64,000 nucleotides of DNA from Bacteroidota bacterium (lineage in GTDB: Bacteria; Bacteroidota; Bacteroidia; Bacteroidales; NBLH01). Shown piece by piece: positions 18,263-27,976 of this stretch. The stretch is from positions 163,424 to 227,423 of the forward strand of contig JANYKN010000018.1 in the NCBI GenBank assembly GCA_025361565.1, given 5' to 3'. The first letter of the stretch is position 1; every line of letters starts with the position of its first letter. Under the pieces are notes generated by a model that saw only the letters and a list, made by a program, of their open reading frames with translations, did not search any database and had not been told where the DNA came from. The position numbers were made by a program, and so were the translations under genes.

Positions 18263-19897
18263 ATGAAAATATATAAACAACTTATTTTAGGAATATTTAC
18301 CTTGTTTTTTGCATTAGCATGTAACAAAGGTATAGATCCGATTAGTTCTGTAGCCCCTGGTGTTGACGAGTCAGCACCTGTGGTTAAAATAACTTACCCC
18401 GCAGATGGAACAGAGGTTTCTGATATGGATACTGCTGTAAACATCAAGTTTGACGTTACTGATGATATTGAAATAAAAACCGTCGCGGTAAAAATTGACG
18501 GAGTTGAAATCGCTAGTTTCGATAGCTTTAAGGATTATCGCCATGCCATTCTTGAATATCTTTATACTCAACTTAAAACGAATGGGGATCATGTACTATC
18601 TATTACTGCTACCGACCTTGAAGGTAAAAGCACTACTACTATTTCCAATTTCCAGAAAAAAGCGTATGTGCCTGTACTTGCAAGCGAAACCTTGTACATG
18701 AATTTTGATGGAAACTATGTTGACAGAATTTCATATGCTTATGCTACAATTGTTGGTATGCCAGGATTCTCGGGAAGTGGGCTGAAAGGTTCGAATGCTT
18801 ATAGAGGAGCAACTGATGCTTACTTAACTTTTCCAATTACCAATCTGGTTAGCACCGAGTTTAGTGGTGCCTTCTGGTATAAAGTAAATGCATCTCCAGA
18901 TAGGTCAGGTATCCTGAATATAAGCCCTGTTGGTGAAGACAGAACCAAAGGATTCAGACTATTCCGCGAAGGAAGTGCAAGCGCACAGCGAATCAAGCTT
19001 AATGTTGGAACTGGATCAGCAGAAACATGGAATGATGGGCAGGAGATTGTTGCGCCAGGTACGGAATGGGTCCATATCGCTTTCACCATCTCACAAACAA
19101 GTTGCATCATTTACATCAATGGCCAGGTGGCGGCAGAAGCAGCATTAGCTGGACCTATTGATTGGACTGGATGCAGTGTACTTGGTATTGAATCTGGTGC
19201 ACCAAATTTTACTTATTGGAACCATAAATCTGACCTGAGTGATATGGATGAATTACGGTTGTTCAATAAAGCACTAACTCAAGAAGAAATTGCTGCTTTG
19301 ATTGAAAACGATAAGCCTTATACTCCTAAATACGATGGCGAAGTGCTTTATATGCCATTTGATGGAAATTATAAAGAACTTGTTAGCAAAACTGACGCTT
19401 CAGTTGTTGGAACTCCCGGATTTGATGCATTAGGTAAAAAAGGTCAGGCTTATGCAGGTGCAGCTGATTCGTACCTTACTTTCCCAACAGCAGGAATTAC
19501 AGGATCTTCATATAGTGCAGTTTTTTGGTACAAAGTAAATGCTTCTCCCACTGCAGCAGGTATACTAAATACCAGCCTGACAGGTGAAGACCGGACCAAA
19601 GGCTTCCGTTTGTTCCGTGAAGGCGATGCAAACTTACAACGCATCAAACTTAATATTGGAATAGGAACAGCTGGGACTGGAGAAACATGGAACGATGGTC
19701 AACAGATTGATGCAACTGTTACAGATTGGGTACATATCGCATTTACAGTTTCATCGTCGCATTGTATCATTTATATTAATGGTGTAGTTGCTGCTGATGT
19801 AGCCTCAGCAGGTGGTATGGATTGGACTGGTTGTGATGCAATAAGTATCGGATCCGGAGCCCCAAACTTTACCTATTGGGGCACTTGTCTGATCTAA
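18263..19897 (+). CDS. double-LamG surface lipoprotein, C-terminus lost to a frameshift
   Basis: In the SusE/SGBP position of the PUL. Order: lipobox (LFFALACNKG, C20); an Ig-like domain (~38-135, VKITYPADGTEVSD); then two homologous LamG/concanavalin-like domains (~140-350 and ~355-end) that share EDRTKGFRLFREG, ETWNDGQ and WVHIAF. The reading frame stops at 19897 just after GAPNFTYW. Shifting by one base at the GGGG run (19878-19881) restores HLSDLSLYDELRLFNKELSQ..., matching the end of the first LamG (SDLSDMDELRLFNKALTQ), to a stop at 19975-19977. Probably a one-base deletion or a sequencing error; intact length would be ~571 aa. Binding of the PUL glycan at the surface is inferred from position. 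Confidence 0.85.
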   Translation: MKIYKQLILGIFTLFFALACNKGIDPISSVAPGVDESAPVVKITYPADGTEVSDMDTAVNIKFDVTDDIEIKTVAVKIDGVEIASFDSFKDYRHAILEYLYTQLKTNGDHVLSITATDLEGKSTTTISNFQKKAYVPVLASETLYMNFDGNYVDRISYAYATIVGMPGFSGSGLKGSNAYRGATDAYLTFPITNLVSTEFSGAFWYKVNASPDRSGILNISPVGEDRTKGFRLFREGSASAQRIKLNVGTGSAETWNDGQEIVAPGTEWVHIAFTISQTSCIIYINGQVAAEAALAGPIDWTGCSVLGIESGAPNFTYWNHKSDLSDMDELRLFNKALTQEEIAALIENDKPYTPKYDGEVLYMPFDGNYKELVSKTDASVVGTPGFDALGKKGQAYAGAADSYLTFPTAGITGSSYSAVFWYKVNASPTAAGILNTSLTGEDRTKGFRLFREGDANLQRIKLNIGIGTAGTGETWNDGQQIDATVTDWVHIAFTVSSSHCIIYINGVVAADVASAGGMDWTGCDAISIGSGAPNFTYWGTCLI

Positions 19898-20026
19898 GTT
19901 TGTATGATGAATTGCGCTTGTTCAACAAAGAACTTTCGCAAACTGAAATTCAAACAATTATTGCTAATGAGAATTAATTAGTTAAAAGTTGGTTATTTAA
20001 ATAGTATCGATTAATTGGTTATTATC

Positions 20027-20056
20027 AAGGCTGTCTGGAAGTTACCGGACAGCCTT
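20027..20056 (+). terminator. hairpin after LamG lipoprotein gene
   Basis: AAGGCTGTCTGG / CCGGACAGCCTT with a six-base loop. No long T-tract follows, so it may attenuate rather than end the transcript between the transport genes and the enzyme genes. Confidence 0.6.
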
Positions 20057-20103
20057 ATAATCAATCATTCTACAGAAACTCTTAGCAATTCAAAAATAAG
20101 AAA

Positions 20104-22083
20104 ATGAAGATTAACTATTTGATTTTTATCATTATACTACTCATTCCTTTCGCTTGTAAAAAACAAAACGACAACCCAAAACCTGAGCAGTTGAGCATCA
20201 ACTATGTAAAAATTGGTACAATATCGCTCAATGAGTCTGCTACTGTTGATGGTGTTCCTGTCGATAAAAATATCACTATTGAATTTACCAAATCTATTGA
20301 CACAAATACAGTCAGAGATAACATCATTTTATTGAAATCCGGAGGCGGATTAATTCCTTTTTCTATCCAATACAACAACAATAACAAAATAATTATTTTA
20401 AGTCCAATCAGTTCCTTTGATTCAAAATCACTTTATACACTAGAAATTCATAGCGGATTAAAAAGTATTGAAAATCAGATTTTTGCAGGAAGCAATTATT
20501 CATTTAAAACAGTTACAGGCACTTTTAAAGTTCAAGAAATAAATATCAATACTACTAATTTTTTAAATCCAAATGTTCCACAAAACATTGACTATAAAAA
20601 CATTAATATAGAAATCCTGTTTTCGGAAGCACTAAATGCTTCAAACTACCAATCGGCAATCAGCTTAACAGGAAATCCATCAGTCACTTTTGCATTGTCT
20701 GAAAACAATACAAAACTAACAATTACCAATAATTCACAATTTACTGATTTAAGTCGCTATTATTTGAATATCTCGCCGAGTTTGCGTGCCGCAAATGGTT
20801 TCGAATTTGCAGGTTTCAACAATCGTTTCTACACTTCCCTGGACTCCACCTCTAAATTCCCCCAAATTACAGATGATGAACTACTTGAACTTATCCAAAA
20901 GCAAACCTTCAAATATTTTTGGGATTTTGGCCATCCAACCTGTGGATTGGCAAGAGAAAGAAATACTTCTGGTGATATTGTTACCACCGGAGGTTCCGGA
21001 TTTGGAATTATGGCGCTGATTGTAGGCATGGACCGCAATTTTATCACTCGTGCCCAAGGCCTTGCAAGGATGGAAACCATTGTTGATTTCCTTGGAACTG
21101 CCGATCGTTTTCATGGCGCATGGCCACATTGGATGAATGGCGTCACCGGAAAAGTTATACCGTTTGGCACCAAAGATGATGGCGGCGATTTGGTTGAAAC
21201 TTCGTTCCTTGTTCAAGGTTTGCTTACTTTCAGACAGTATTTGAATCCCGGAGTGCCAGCAGAAAATACATTAATCACTAAAATAAATACATTGTGGCAA
21301 GGCGTGGAATGGAACTGGTATACACAAGGAGGACAAAATGTACTGTACTGGCATTGGTCGCCAAACTTCAACTGGGACATGAACTTTGCACTTCGTGGAT
21401 ATTACGAAGCGATGATTACATATATCCTGGCCACAGCATCGCCAACACATGGCATTGCCACCAATCTTTATCACGAGGGTTGGTGCAGGAGTGGTGGCAT
21501 TATAAATGGTAAGACTTTTTATGGCTATGTGCTTCCGATAGGATATGATTATGGCGGCCCTTTGTTTTTTGCCCATTACTCTTTCCTGGGCCTTGATCCC
21601 CGAAATTTGCAAGATAATTATGCAAATTACTGGACACAAAACGTAAACCATTCGTTAATTAATTGGTCATACTGCATGGCCAATCCGAAAAAATTTGTCG
21701 GCTACAGCAAGGATTGCTGGGGATTAACAGCCAGCGACGACCAAAATGGCTATGATGCACATCAACCTACAAACGATTTGGGAGTGATTTCGCCCACAGC
21801 AGCCGTTTCATCTCTCCCCTACTGCCCGGAACAATCCATGAATGCAATCAGGAATTTTTATTATTTGCTCGGAGACAAAACCTGGGGTGACTATGGATTT
21901 TATGATGCCTTTAACATAACAGAAAACTGGTGGGCAAGTTCATCCCTTGCTATTGATCAGGGACCTATGATAATAATGATTGAAAATTACCGTACACAAT
22001 TATTATGGAATTTATTTATGTCATGCCCTGAGATTACAGGAGCTTCAGGAGCATTACATGGCTTAGGATTTACTGGATATTGA
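20104..22083 (+). CDS. GH144-type beta-1,2-glucanase lipoprotein with N-terminal Ig-like domains
   Basis: A 659-aa lipoprotein (lipobox LIPFACKK, C18). Residues ~35-140 and ~145-245 are two SbsA/BIG-like domains (DKNITIEFTKSIDTNTV, FTDLSRYYLNISP). The catalytic (alpha/alpha)6 domain of the glycoamylase-like family (PF10091, GH144) spans ~255-650: LIQKQTFKYFWDFGHP, ARERN, WPHWMNGVTGKVIPFG, LYWHWSPNFNWDMN and SPTAAVSSLPYCPEQSM. GH144 enzymes act on beta-1,2-glucan, either endo (Chitinophaga CpSGL) or exo releasing sophorose (Parabacteroides BDI_3064). Surface placement is likely, with the Ig domains as spacers. Confidence 0.9.
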   Translation: MKINYLIFIIILLIPFACKKQNDNPKPEQLSINYVKIGTISLNESATVDGVPVDKNITIEFTKSIDTNTVRDNIILLKSGGGLIPFSIQYNNNNKIIILSPISSFDSKSLYTLEIHSGLKSIENQIFAGSNYSFKTVTGTFKVQEININTTNFLNPNVPQNIDYKNINIEILFSEALNASNYQSAISLTGNPSVTFALSENNTKLTITNNSQFTDLSRYYLNISPSLRAANGFEFAGFNNRFYTSLDSTSKFPQITDDELLELIQKQTFKYFWDFGHPTCGLARERNTSGDIVTTGGSGFGIMALIVGMDRNFITRAQGLARMETIVDFLGTADRFHGAWPHWMNGVTGKVIPFGTKDDGGDLVETSFLVQGLLTFRQYLNPGVPAENTLITKINTLWQGVEWNWYTQGGQNVLYWHWSPNFNWDMNFALRGYYEAMITYILATASPTHGIATNLYHEGWCRSGGIINGKTFYGYVLPIGYDYGGPLFFAHYSFLGLDPRNLQDNYANYWTQNVNHSLINWSYCMANPKKFVGYSKDCWGLTASDDQNGYDAHQPTNDLGVISPTAAVSSLPYCPEQSMNAIRNFYYLLGDKTWGDYGFYDAFNITENWWASSSLAIDQGPMIIMIENYRTQLLWNLFMSCPEITGASGALHGLGFTGY

Positions 22084-22110
22084 TTCAATTCTATTGGGGT
22101 TGAATCAATA
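22078..22110. repeat. inverted repeat between the two GH144 genes
   Basis: A perfect 11-base inverted repeat TATTGATTCAA / TTGAATCAATA with an 11-base loop, overlapping the stop codon of the first GH144 gene. It is a likely RNA hairpin that could set the ratio of the two enzymes or protect the upstream mRNA. Confidence 0.55.
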
Positions 22111-22125
22111 CATTAACTAAACAAA

Positions 22126-23484
22126 ATGGTAAATAAAATTATAACCGCAACATTCATTCTATTTTCTTTCAGCGCTTGTTTATCCACAAACAAAAATCAA
22201 ACTGCTGAAATTGAGAATATTGCCATCATTTCCGATTCATCGTTATTGGATTTGGTACAGAAACAAACCATTAAATATTTTACCGAAGGTGCAGAACCAA
22301 CAAGTGGAATGGCCCGTGAACGATTCAATGTGGACAATATCTATCCCGAAAATGATAAAAATATTGTTACCAGTGGTGGTAGCGGTTTTGGTGTGATGGC
22401 GCTGATTGTAGGCATGGAAAGAAAATTTATTTCCAGGGAAGAAGGTATCCAACAATTGGAAAAAATTGTCCATTTTCTTGAAACTGCAGATCATTTCCAT
22501 GGCGCTTGGCCACATTGGTGGAACGGTGAAACAGGTAAAGTAAAACCTTTTGGCCAAAAGGACAATGGTGCAGATCTGGTGGAAACTTCATATATGCTGC
22601 AGGGTTTGCTTTGTGCACGCCAATATTTGAAAGATGGTAGTGAAAAAGAAAAAGGAATTGCCCAACGCATTGATAAATTGTGGAAAGAAGTAGAATTCGA
22701 CTGGTTCCGCAATGGCCAAAATGTGCTTTACTGGCACTGGAGCCCAAACTATAAATGGGAAATGAATTTTCCTGTCCATGGATATAATGAATGTTTGATC
22801 ATGTATGTTTTGGCAGCATCATCGCCAACTCACGGAATTTCCGCCGAAGTTTATCACCAGGGCTGGGCCCAAGGAGGCAAATTAAAATATACACATCAGG
22901 CTTTGGGTTTTCCTTTGAGCCTTCGTTATCAGGGAAACCCGCCAAATGGAGCGCCTTTGTTCTGGTCGCATTATTCTTATTTGGGATTGAACCCCAAGGG
23001 ATTAAAAGATACTTATGCCGATTACTGGCAAGAAAACACCAATCAAACACTCATCAACTATACTTGGTGCACAAATAATCCCAAAAAATTCAAAGGTTAT
23101 GGTAAAAACAGCTGGGGACTGACTGCCAGCTACTCAGTCAAATTTTATTCTGCACATGCTCCGGATGAGAATAGCGATTTAGGTGTTATTTCACCAACAG
23201 CGGCACTTTCATCATTTCCATATACACCAGATCAATCTATGGCCGCATTAAAACATTGGTATTACGATATGAACGATAAATTATGGGGATCTTACGGGTT
23301 TTATGATGCATTCAGTGAAACCGACAAATGGTATCCCCAGCAATATCTAGCCATTGATCAAGGGCCAATACCCGTGATGATTGAAAACTATCGTTCAGGT
23401 TTATTGTGGAAATTGTTTATGAGCTGCCCTGAAGTAAAAGCTGGGTTAACAAAGCTTGGGTTTGTTTCACCATGTATTAAATAA
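22126..23484 (+). CDS. GH144-type beta-1,2-glucanase lipoprotein, second paralogue
   Basis: A 452-aa lipoprotein (lipobox FSFSACLS, C18), essentially signal plus GH144 domain, without the Ig-like domains of its upstream neighbour. It shares the same blocks: LVQKQTIKYFTEGAEP, ARERF, WPHWWNGETGKVKPFG, LYWHWSPNYKWEMN, SPTAALSSFPYTPDQSM. The two proteins have clearly diverged, so they may split endo and exo (or surface and periplasmic) roles; that split is inference. The start codon lies 42 bases after the previous stop, separated only by the hairpin at 22078-22110. Confidence 0.9.
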   Translation: MVNKIITATFILFSFSACLSTNKNQTAEIENIAIISDSSLLDLVQKQTIKYFTEGAEPTSGMARERFNVDNIYPENDKNIVTSGGSGFGVMALIVGMERKFISREEGIQQLEKIVHFLETADHFHGAWPHWWNGETGKVKPFGQKDNGADLVETSYMLQGLLCARQYLKDGSEKEKGIAQRIDKLWKEVEFDWFRNGQNVLYWHWSPNYKWEMNFPVHGYNECLIMYVLAASSPTHGISAEVYHQGWAQGGKLKYTHQALGFPLSLRYQGNPPNGAPLFWSHYSYLGLNPKGLKDTYADYWQENTNQTLINYTWCTNNPKKFKGYGKNSWGLTASYSVKFYSAHAPDENSDLGVISPTAALSSFPYTPDQSMAALKHWYYDMNDKLWGSYGFYDAFSETDKWYPQQYLAIDQGPIPVMIENYRSGLLWKLFMSCPEVKAGLTKLGFVSPCIK

Positions 23485-23508
23485 TTAGCTATAAAATAAA
23501 TTAAGCAC

Positions 23509-25254
23509 ATGAATATAAAATTCACAATTATATTAATTGTAGTCTATTGCTTTGCAGAAGTATTACAGGCACAAGAATTGAAAACCTATTGCAACCCAGT
23601 AAATATAGATTACGGCTACACTCCCATTCCTAATTTCGGCGAATGGGGAAAACACCGCGCAACTGCTGATCCAGTGATAGTAAATTACAAAGGCGATTTC
23701 TACCTGTTTTCGACCAATCAATGGGGATATTGGTGGAGCAAAGATATGTTGAAATGGAATTTCATTTCCAAAAAGTTTTTGCGCCCATGGAATGAAGGTT
23801 ATGACGAACTTTGTGCACCTGCCGTTGGTATTGTTGGCGATACAATGATCGTTTTCGGATCTACTTATACCAATAATTTCACCATTTGGATGAGTACAAA
23901 TCCAAAAGAAAACCAATGGAAACCACTTGTTGATTCCTTTGCTATCGGAGGTTGGGATCCAGCTTTTTTCACCGATAACGATGGTAGATTTTACATGTAC
24001 AATGGAAGTAGCAACCGATATCCGGTCTACGGCGTGGAATTAAACCGAAAAACCATGCAGCCGATGGGTAATCGTGGAGAAATGTATCTGCTGGAACCTT
24101 GGCGCTATGGCTGGCAACGCTTTGGCGAATACATGGATGATACTTTTCTTGATCCATTTATTGAAGGCTCGTGGATGACAAAAAATAACGGTAAATATTA
24201 TTTGCAATATGGCGCTCCAGGAACTGAATTCAGTGGATACGCTGACGGTGTTGTTGTTGGCACAAGCCCATTGGGCCCGTTTACTCCACAATCGATGCCA
24301 CTTAGCTATAAAGCTGGCGGTTTTGCCCATGGTGCAGGCCACGGTTCCACTTTTCAGGATAACTGGAACAATTACTGGCATGTTTCCACAATTGCAATTT
24401 CAGTAAAAAACAATTTTGAGCGGAGGATTGGCATTTGGCCTACAGGATTCGACAAAGATGATGTAATGTACTGCAATACAGCATTTGGCGATTATCCAAC
24501 CTATCTTCCAACAGGAAAAGAAGATCACCTTCAAAGCCAATTTACAGGCTGGATGTTATTGAACTATCAAAAACCGGTTTTAGTTTCTTCTACTTATGGT
24601 TCGTATTATGCAAATTATGCAGTTGACGAAAGTATCAAAACTTATTGGAGCGCCGCCTCTGCAAACGAAAATGAATGGATCCAGACAGATTTAGGAGACA
24701 TTTCTATGGTTAGAGCTATTCAAGTTAATTATGCAGATCAAGACGTTGAATTTCTGGGCAAAAGCTTAGGTGTTTTTCACCAATATAAAATCTTTGAATC
24801 AAAAGATGGTAAAAAGTGGAACTTACTGGTTGATAAAAGTGCAAATAAAACTGATGTTCCGCATGATTATATAGAATTGCCTAGCCCGGTTGAAACCCGT
24901 TTTATCAAACTGGTAAATATTCACATGCCTACAGGAAAGTTCGCAATTAGCGGATTGCGAGTATTTGGAAACGGCAAAGGTGAAAAACCTTCGGCTGTTG
25001 AGCAGTTTATTATTCTGCGTACCGAAAAAGACAAGCGCAGTGCATGGCTTAAATGGAAACCTATTGATAAAGCTTATGCATACAATATTTATATGGGCAC
25101 TGAACCTGATAAATTATACAACTGCATTATGGTTTACAACGCCAATGAATATTGGTTAAAAACCATGGATAAGGAAAAACCATACTATTTTGCCATTGAG
25201 GCTATTAACGAAAACGGGGTTGGTTTAATTAGCAAAACAATTAAAGTAGATTAA
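23509..25254 (+). CDS. GH43-like glycosidase with F5/8 discoidin and FN3-like domains
   Basis: A 581-aa exported protein (signal ~1-22, ...LQAQE). Residues ~45-330 form a five-bladed propeller of the GH43 type: general-base Asp D54 in ATADPVIV, a second-blade block YDELCAPAVG, then GGWDPAFFTDNDGRFYMYNG, and TEFSGYADGVVVG near the expected acid Glu. Residues ~350-485 are an F5/8-type C (discoidin) carbohydrate-binding domain (SIKTYWSAASANENEWIQTDLG), and ~490-580 an FN3-like domain. GH43s usually cut arabinose, xylose or galactose, so substrate here is uncertain; it may remove side groups from the glucan or mark a mixed substrate. It sits in tight co-orientation between GH144 and GH3. Confidence 0.85.
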   Translation: MNIKFTIILIVVYCFAEVLQAQELKTYCNPVNIDYGYTPIPNFGEWGKHRATADPVIVNYKGDFYLFSTNQWGYWWSKDMLKWNFISKKFLRPWNEGYDELCAPAVGIVGDTMIVFGSTYTNNFTIWMSTNPKENQWKPLVDSFAIGGWDPAFFTDNDGRFYMYNGSSNRYPVYGVELNRKTMQPMGNRGEMYLLEPWRYGWQRFGEYMDDTFLDPFIEGSWMTKNNGKYYLQYGAPGTEFSGYADGVVVGTSPLGPFTPQSMPLSYKAGGFAHGAGHGSTFQDNWNNYWHVSTIAISVKNNFERRIGIWPTGFDKDDVMYCNTAFGDYPTYLPTGKEDHLQSQFTGWMLLNYQKPVLVSSTYGSYYANYAVDESIKTYWSAASANENEWIQTDLGDISMVRAIQVNYADQDVEFLGKSLGVFHQYKIFESKDGKKWNLLVDKSANKTDVPHDYIELPSPVETRFIKLVNIHMPTGKFAISGLRVFGNGKGEKPSAVEQFIILRTEKDKRSAWLKWKPIDKAYAYNIYMGTEPDKLYNCIMVYNANEYWLKTMDKEKPYYFAIEAINENGVGLISKTIKVD

Positions 25255-25307
25255 CCAAATGCTTCCAAAATAGGATAAAATAATCGATAACTCATAAAAT
25301 TTGCCAC

Positions 25308-27542
25308 ATGAAAAAACTAATCCTTGCATTGCTAATCATCCCAATCGTACTTGCATTGGTCAATTGTTCCAAAGTATCAACACCACAGTCAGAAAGAGAC
25401 CATTTTGTTGATTCATTGATGTCGAAAATGACAATGGACGAAAAAATTGGGCAATTGACCCTTTACACCAGTGATTGGAGTGTTACCGGCCCAACTTTAA
25501 ATCCAAACTACGAAAAGGATGTTAAATCCGGAAAATGCGGAAATATTTTTAATGCGCTAACTGTTAAATACATCACAAAATTACAAAAAATTGCAGTTGA
25601 GGAAACTCGTTTGGGCATTCCACTTTTGTTTGGCTATGATGTAATCCATGGCTACAAAACAACTTTTCCAATTCCATTGGCTGAAGCATGTACCTGGGAT
25701 ATGGATATTATCGAAAAATCAGCTCATTATTCCGCCATGGAAGCAAGTGCATCAGGCTTAAACTGGACTTTTAGCCCAATGGTAGATATAGCCCGCGATC
25801 CTCGTTGGGGAAGAATTGCCGAAGGTTCAGGTGAAGATACTTACCTTGGATGCCTGATTGCAGCAGCCAAAGTACATGGATATCAAGGGAAAAACCTTGA
25901 CGATCCATTTACCATCGCTGCCTGCGTAAAGCATTATGCGGCATATGGCGCACCTCAGGCCGGAAGGGATTACAGTACAGTCGATATGTCGGATCGTGTA
26001 TTGCGCGAGACCTATCTTCCATCCTACAAAGCCGCAGTTGACGCGGGAGTTGCCACTGTTATGTGTTCATTTAATGAATTAAACGGAGTGCCTGCTACTG
26101 CAAACGAATATCTGATGAACAAAATCTTAAGGGAAGAATGGGGTTTCAAAGGTTTTGTGGTTACTGATTATACTGGTATTCCGGAAATGATCAAACATGG
26201 TTATTCTGTGGACGAAAAACAGGCAGGCGAACTTGCCCTGAGTGCAGGAACTGATATGGATATGCAAGGTGGTGTTTTTTCTAAATATCTCAAGAAATCA
26301 CTTGAAGAAGGTAAAATAAACAAAAAGCAAATAAATATGTCGGTTAGGAGAATCTTGAACCTGAAATATGAGTTGGGACTATTTAAAAACCCCTATTTAT
26401 ACCTGGACGAAAAGCGTGAACAAGAAACCGTTTTTTCAAAAGAAATTATGGATCATGCTTTATTGTCGGCAAAAAAATCGATTGTGCTGTTGAAAAACGA
26501 ACCATTCAAAGGACAAAAGTTACTTCCGATGAGTAAAACGGTTAAAAATATTGCCATAATTGGTCCTCTTGCTGACAATCAAGAAGATATGCTTGGAACA
26601 TGGTATGGAGCAGGCGATAAAACAAAAGTAACTACCTTGATAAATGGTTTAAAAAATAAATTTCCACAAGCCAATATTCAATATGCCAAAGGTGCTGATT
26701 TTGAAGGAAATGATAAATCAGGATTCGATGCTGCCATAAATATTGCCAACAAATCTGATATTGTAATTTGCGCAATTGGCGAAAACGATGGTCAAAGTGG
26801 TGAGGCAGGAAGCCGTTCAGACATTGGACTTCCCGGTGTTCAACAAGAATTGATGGAAGAACTGGTTAAAACCGGAAAGCCCATAATAGCTGTTGTTTTG
26901 GCTGGAAGGCCTTTGACCATTGAATGGCTTACCAAAAACGTAAACGCCATTCTGTTTGCCGGGCATCTTGGAACACGCTCTGGCGATGCAATTGCTGAAG
27001 TTTTGTGTGGCGATTATAATCCTTCGGCCAAGTTGGTTATAACATTTCCTAGAAGCGTAGGGCAAATTCCAATATTCTATGCTTCTAAAAATACTGGCCG
27101 CCCTTTCGAAGCCAACAATAGGTTCACAAGCAAGTATCTGGATATCGCAAACGAACCTTTATTTCCTTTTGGCTATGGTTTAAGTTATACCCAATTTGAA
27201 TATTCGAATCTAAAACTGAACACAAAAACCATCCATGATTCCGATACTTTAAAGATTACTGTTACATTAAAAAATACCGGTCAATTTGATGGCGAGGAAA
27301 TTGCTCAGCTTTATATCAGGGATTTGATTGGTAGTGTAACTCGACCAGTAAAAGAGCTAAAAGGATTTAATAAAGTATTTTTAAAAGCTGGTGAACAAAA
27401 GGAAATTGAATTTGCAATTACTGCAAAAGATTTGCGCTTTTATGATGTCAATATGCAATTCAAATCGGAACCCGGACAGTTTAAAGTATTTGTGGGAGGA
27501 AATTCGGTTGATTTGATAGAAGATGGTTTTGAATTGTTATAA
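25308..27542 (+). CDS. GH3 beta-glucosidase
   Basis: A 744-aa BglX-like beta-glucosidase, probably a lipoprotein or periplasmic (ALVNCSK, C21; Asn before Cys is an unusual lipobox). Order: GH3 N-terminal TIM barrel (~30-370), GH3 C-terminal alpha/beta domain (~410-620) and an FN3-like C-terminal domain (~660-735). The nucleophile is D287 in FVVTDYTGI. VKHYAAYGAPQAGRDY and the KHY/SGED block (AEGSGEDTYLG) are typical substrate-binding loops. In a beta-1,2-glucan locus it would cleave sophorose and short oligosaccharides to glucose, as known for related Bacteroides GH3 enzymes next to GH144. Last gene of the PUL, followed by a terminator. Confidence 0.93.
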   Translation: MKKLILALLIIPIVLALVNCSKVSTPQSERDHFVDSLMSKMTMDEKIGQLTLYTSDWSVTGPTLNPNYEKDVKSGKCGNIFNALTVKYITKLQKIAVEETRLGIPLLFGYDVIHGYKTTFPIPLAEACTWDMDIIEKSAHYSAMEASASGLNWTFSPMVDIARDPRWGRIAEGSGEDTYLGCLIAAAKVHGYQGKNLDDPFTIAACVKHYAAYGAPQAGRDYSTVDMSDRVLRETYLPSYKAAVDAGVATVMCSFNELNGVPATANEYLMNKILREEWGFKGFVVTDYTGIPEMIKHGYSVDEKQAGELALSAGTDMDMQGGVFSKYLKKSLEEGKINKKQINMSVRRILNLKYELGLFKNPYLYLDEKREQETVFSKEIMDHALLSAKKSIVLLKNEPFKGQKLLPMSKTVKNIAIIGPLADNQEDMLGTWYGAGDKTKVTTLINGLKNKFPQANIQYAKGADFEGNDKSGFDAAINIANKSDIVICAIGENDGQSGEAGSRSDIGLPGVQQELMEELVKTGKPIIAVVLAGRPLTIEWLTKNVNAILFAGHLGTRSGDAIAEVLCGDYNPSAKLVITFPRSVGQIPIFYASKNTGRPFEANNRFTSKYLDIANEPLFPFGYGLSYTQFEYSNLKLNTKTIHDSDTLKITVTLKNTGQFDGEEIAQLYIRDLIGSVTRPVKELKGFNKVFLKAGEQKEIEFAITAKDLRFYDVNMQFKSEPGQFKVFVGGNSVDLIEDGFELL

Positions 27543-27630
27543 TTCATAAAGCTTGTGGCTTTTTTAAACCTTAATAAATAGGGATAAATTTTTTTAACAT
27601 TTCGCAATATAGTTTAAGTTGATTTATTAG

Positions 27631-27659
27631 AAAGCGCGGCAAAAACTGCGCTTTTTTTA
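27631..27659 (+). terminator. Rho-independent terminator of the PUL
   Basis: AAAGCGC (27631-27637) / GCGCTTT (27648-27654) followed by a T-run to 27658. It lies 90 bases after the GH3 stop codon. The remaining gap to 27976 is T/A-rich with repeated TTTTTTATT words and no gene. Confidence 0.75.
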
Positions 27660-27976
27660 TTTTAATTAACTGATTAGTATTTCATTCCAATCTTATATTA
27701 AAAATTCATGAATAACCTATAATTTGTAAGCCCTTTTTTGAAACATCCAATTTAAGATCTCAAAACTACATAATTAGTTTTTTTTATTTATACCCCTATT
27801 TTTTTAATATATAATTACTTTTTTTATTTATTAAAATTTTAATACCCCTAATTTTTTATACTATTTATTGTTTTTTTTATTGTTTTTTAACATAACACCC
27901 CTGATTTTTGCTTTCACAATTCAGAAATAGAAGATATCTTTGTGGCTTATTAATAAATATATTTTTAACTAAAAAA

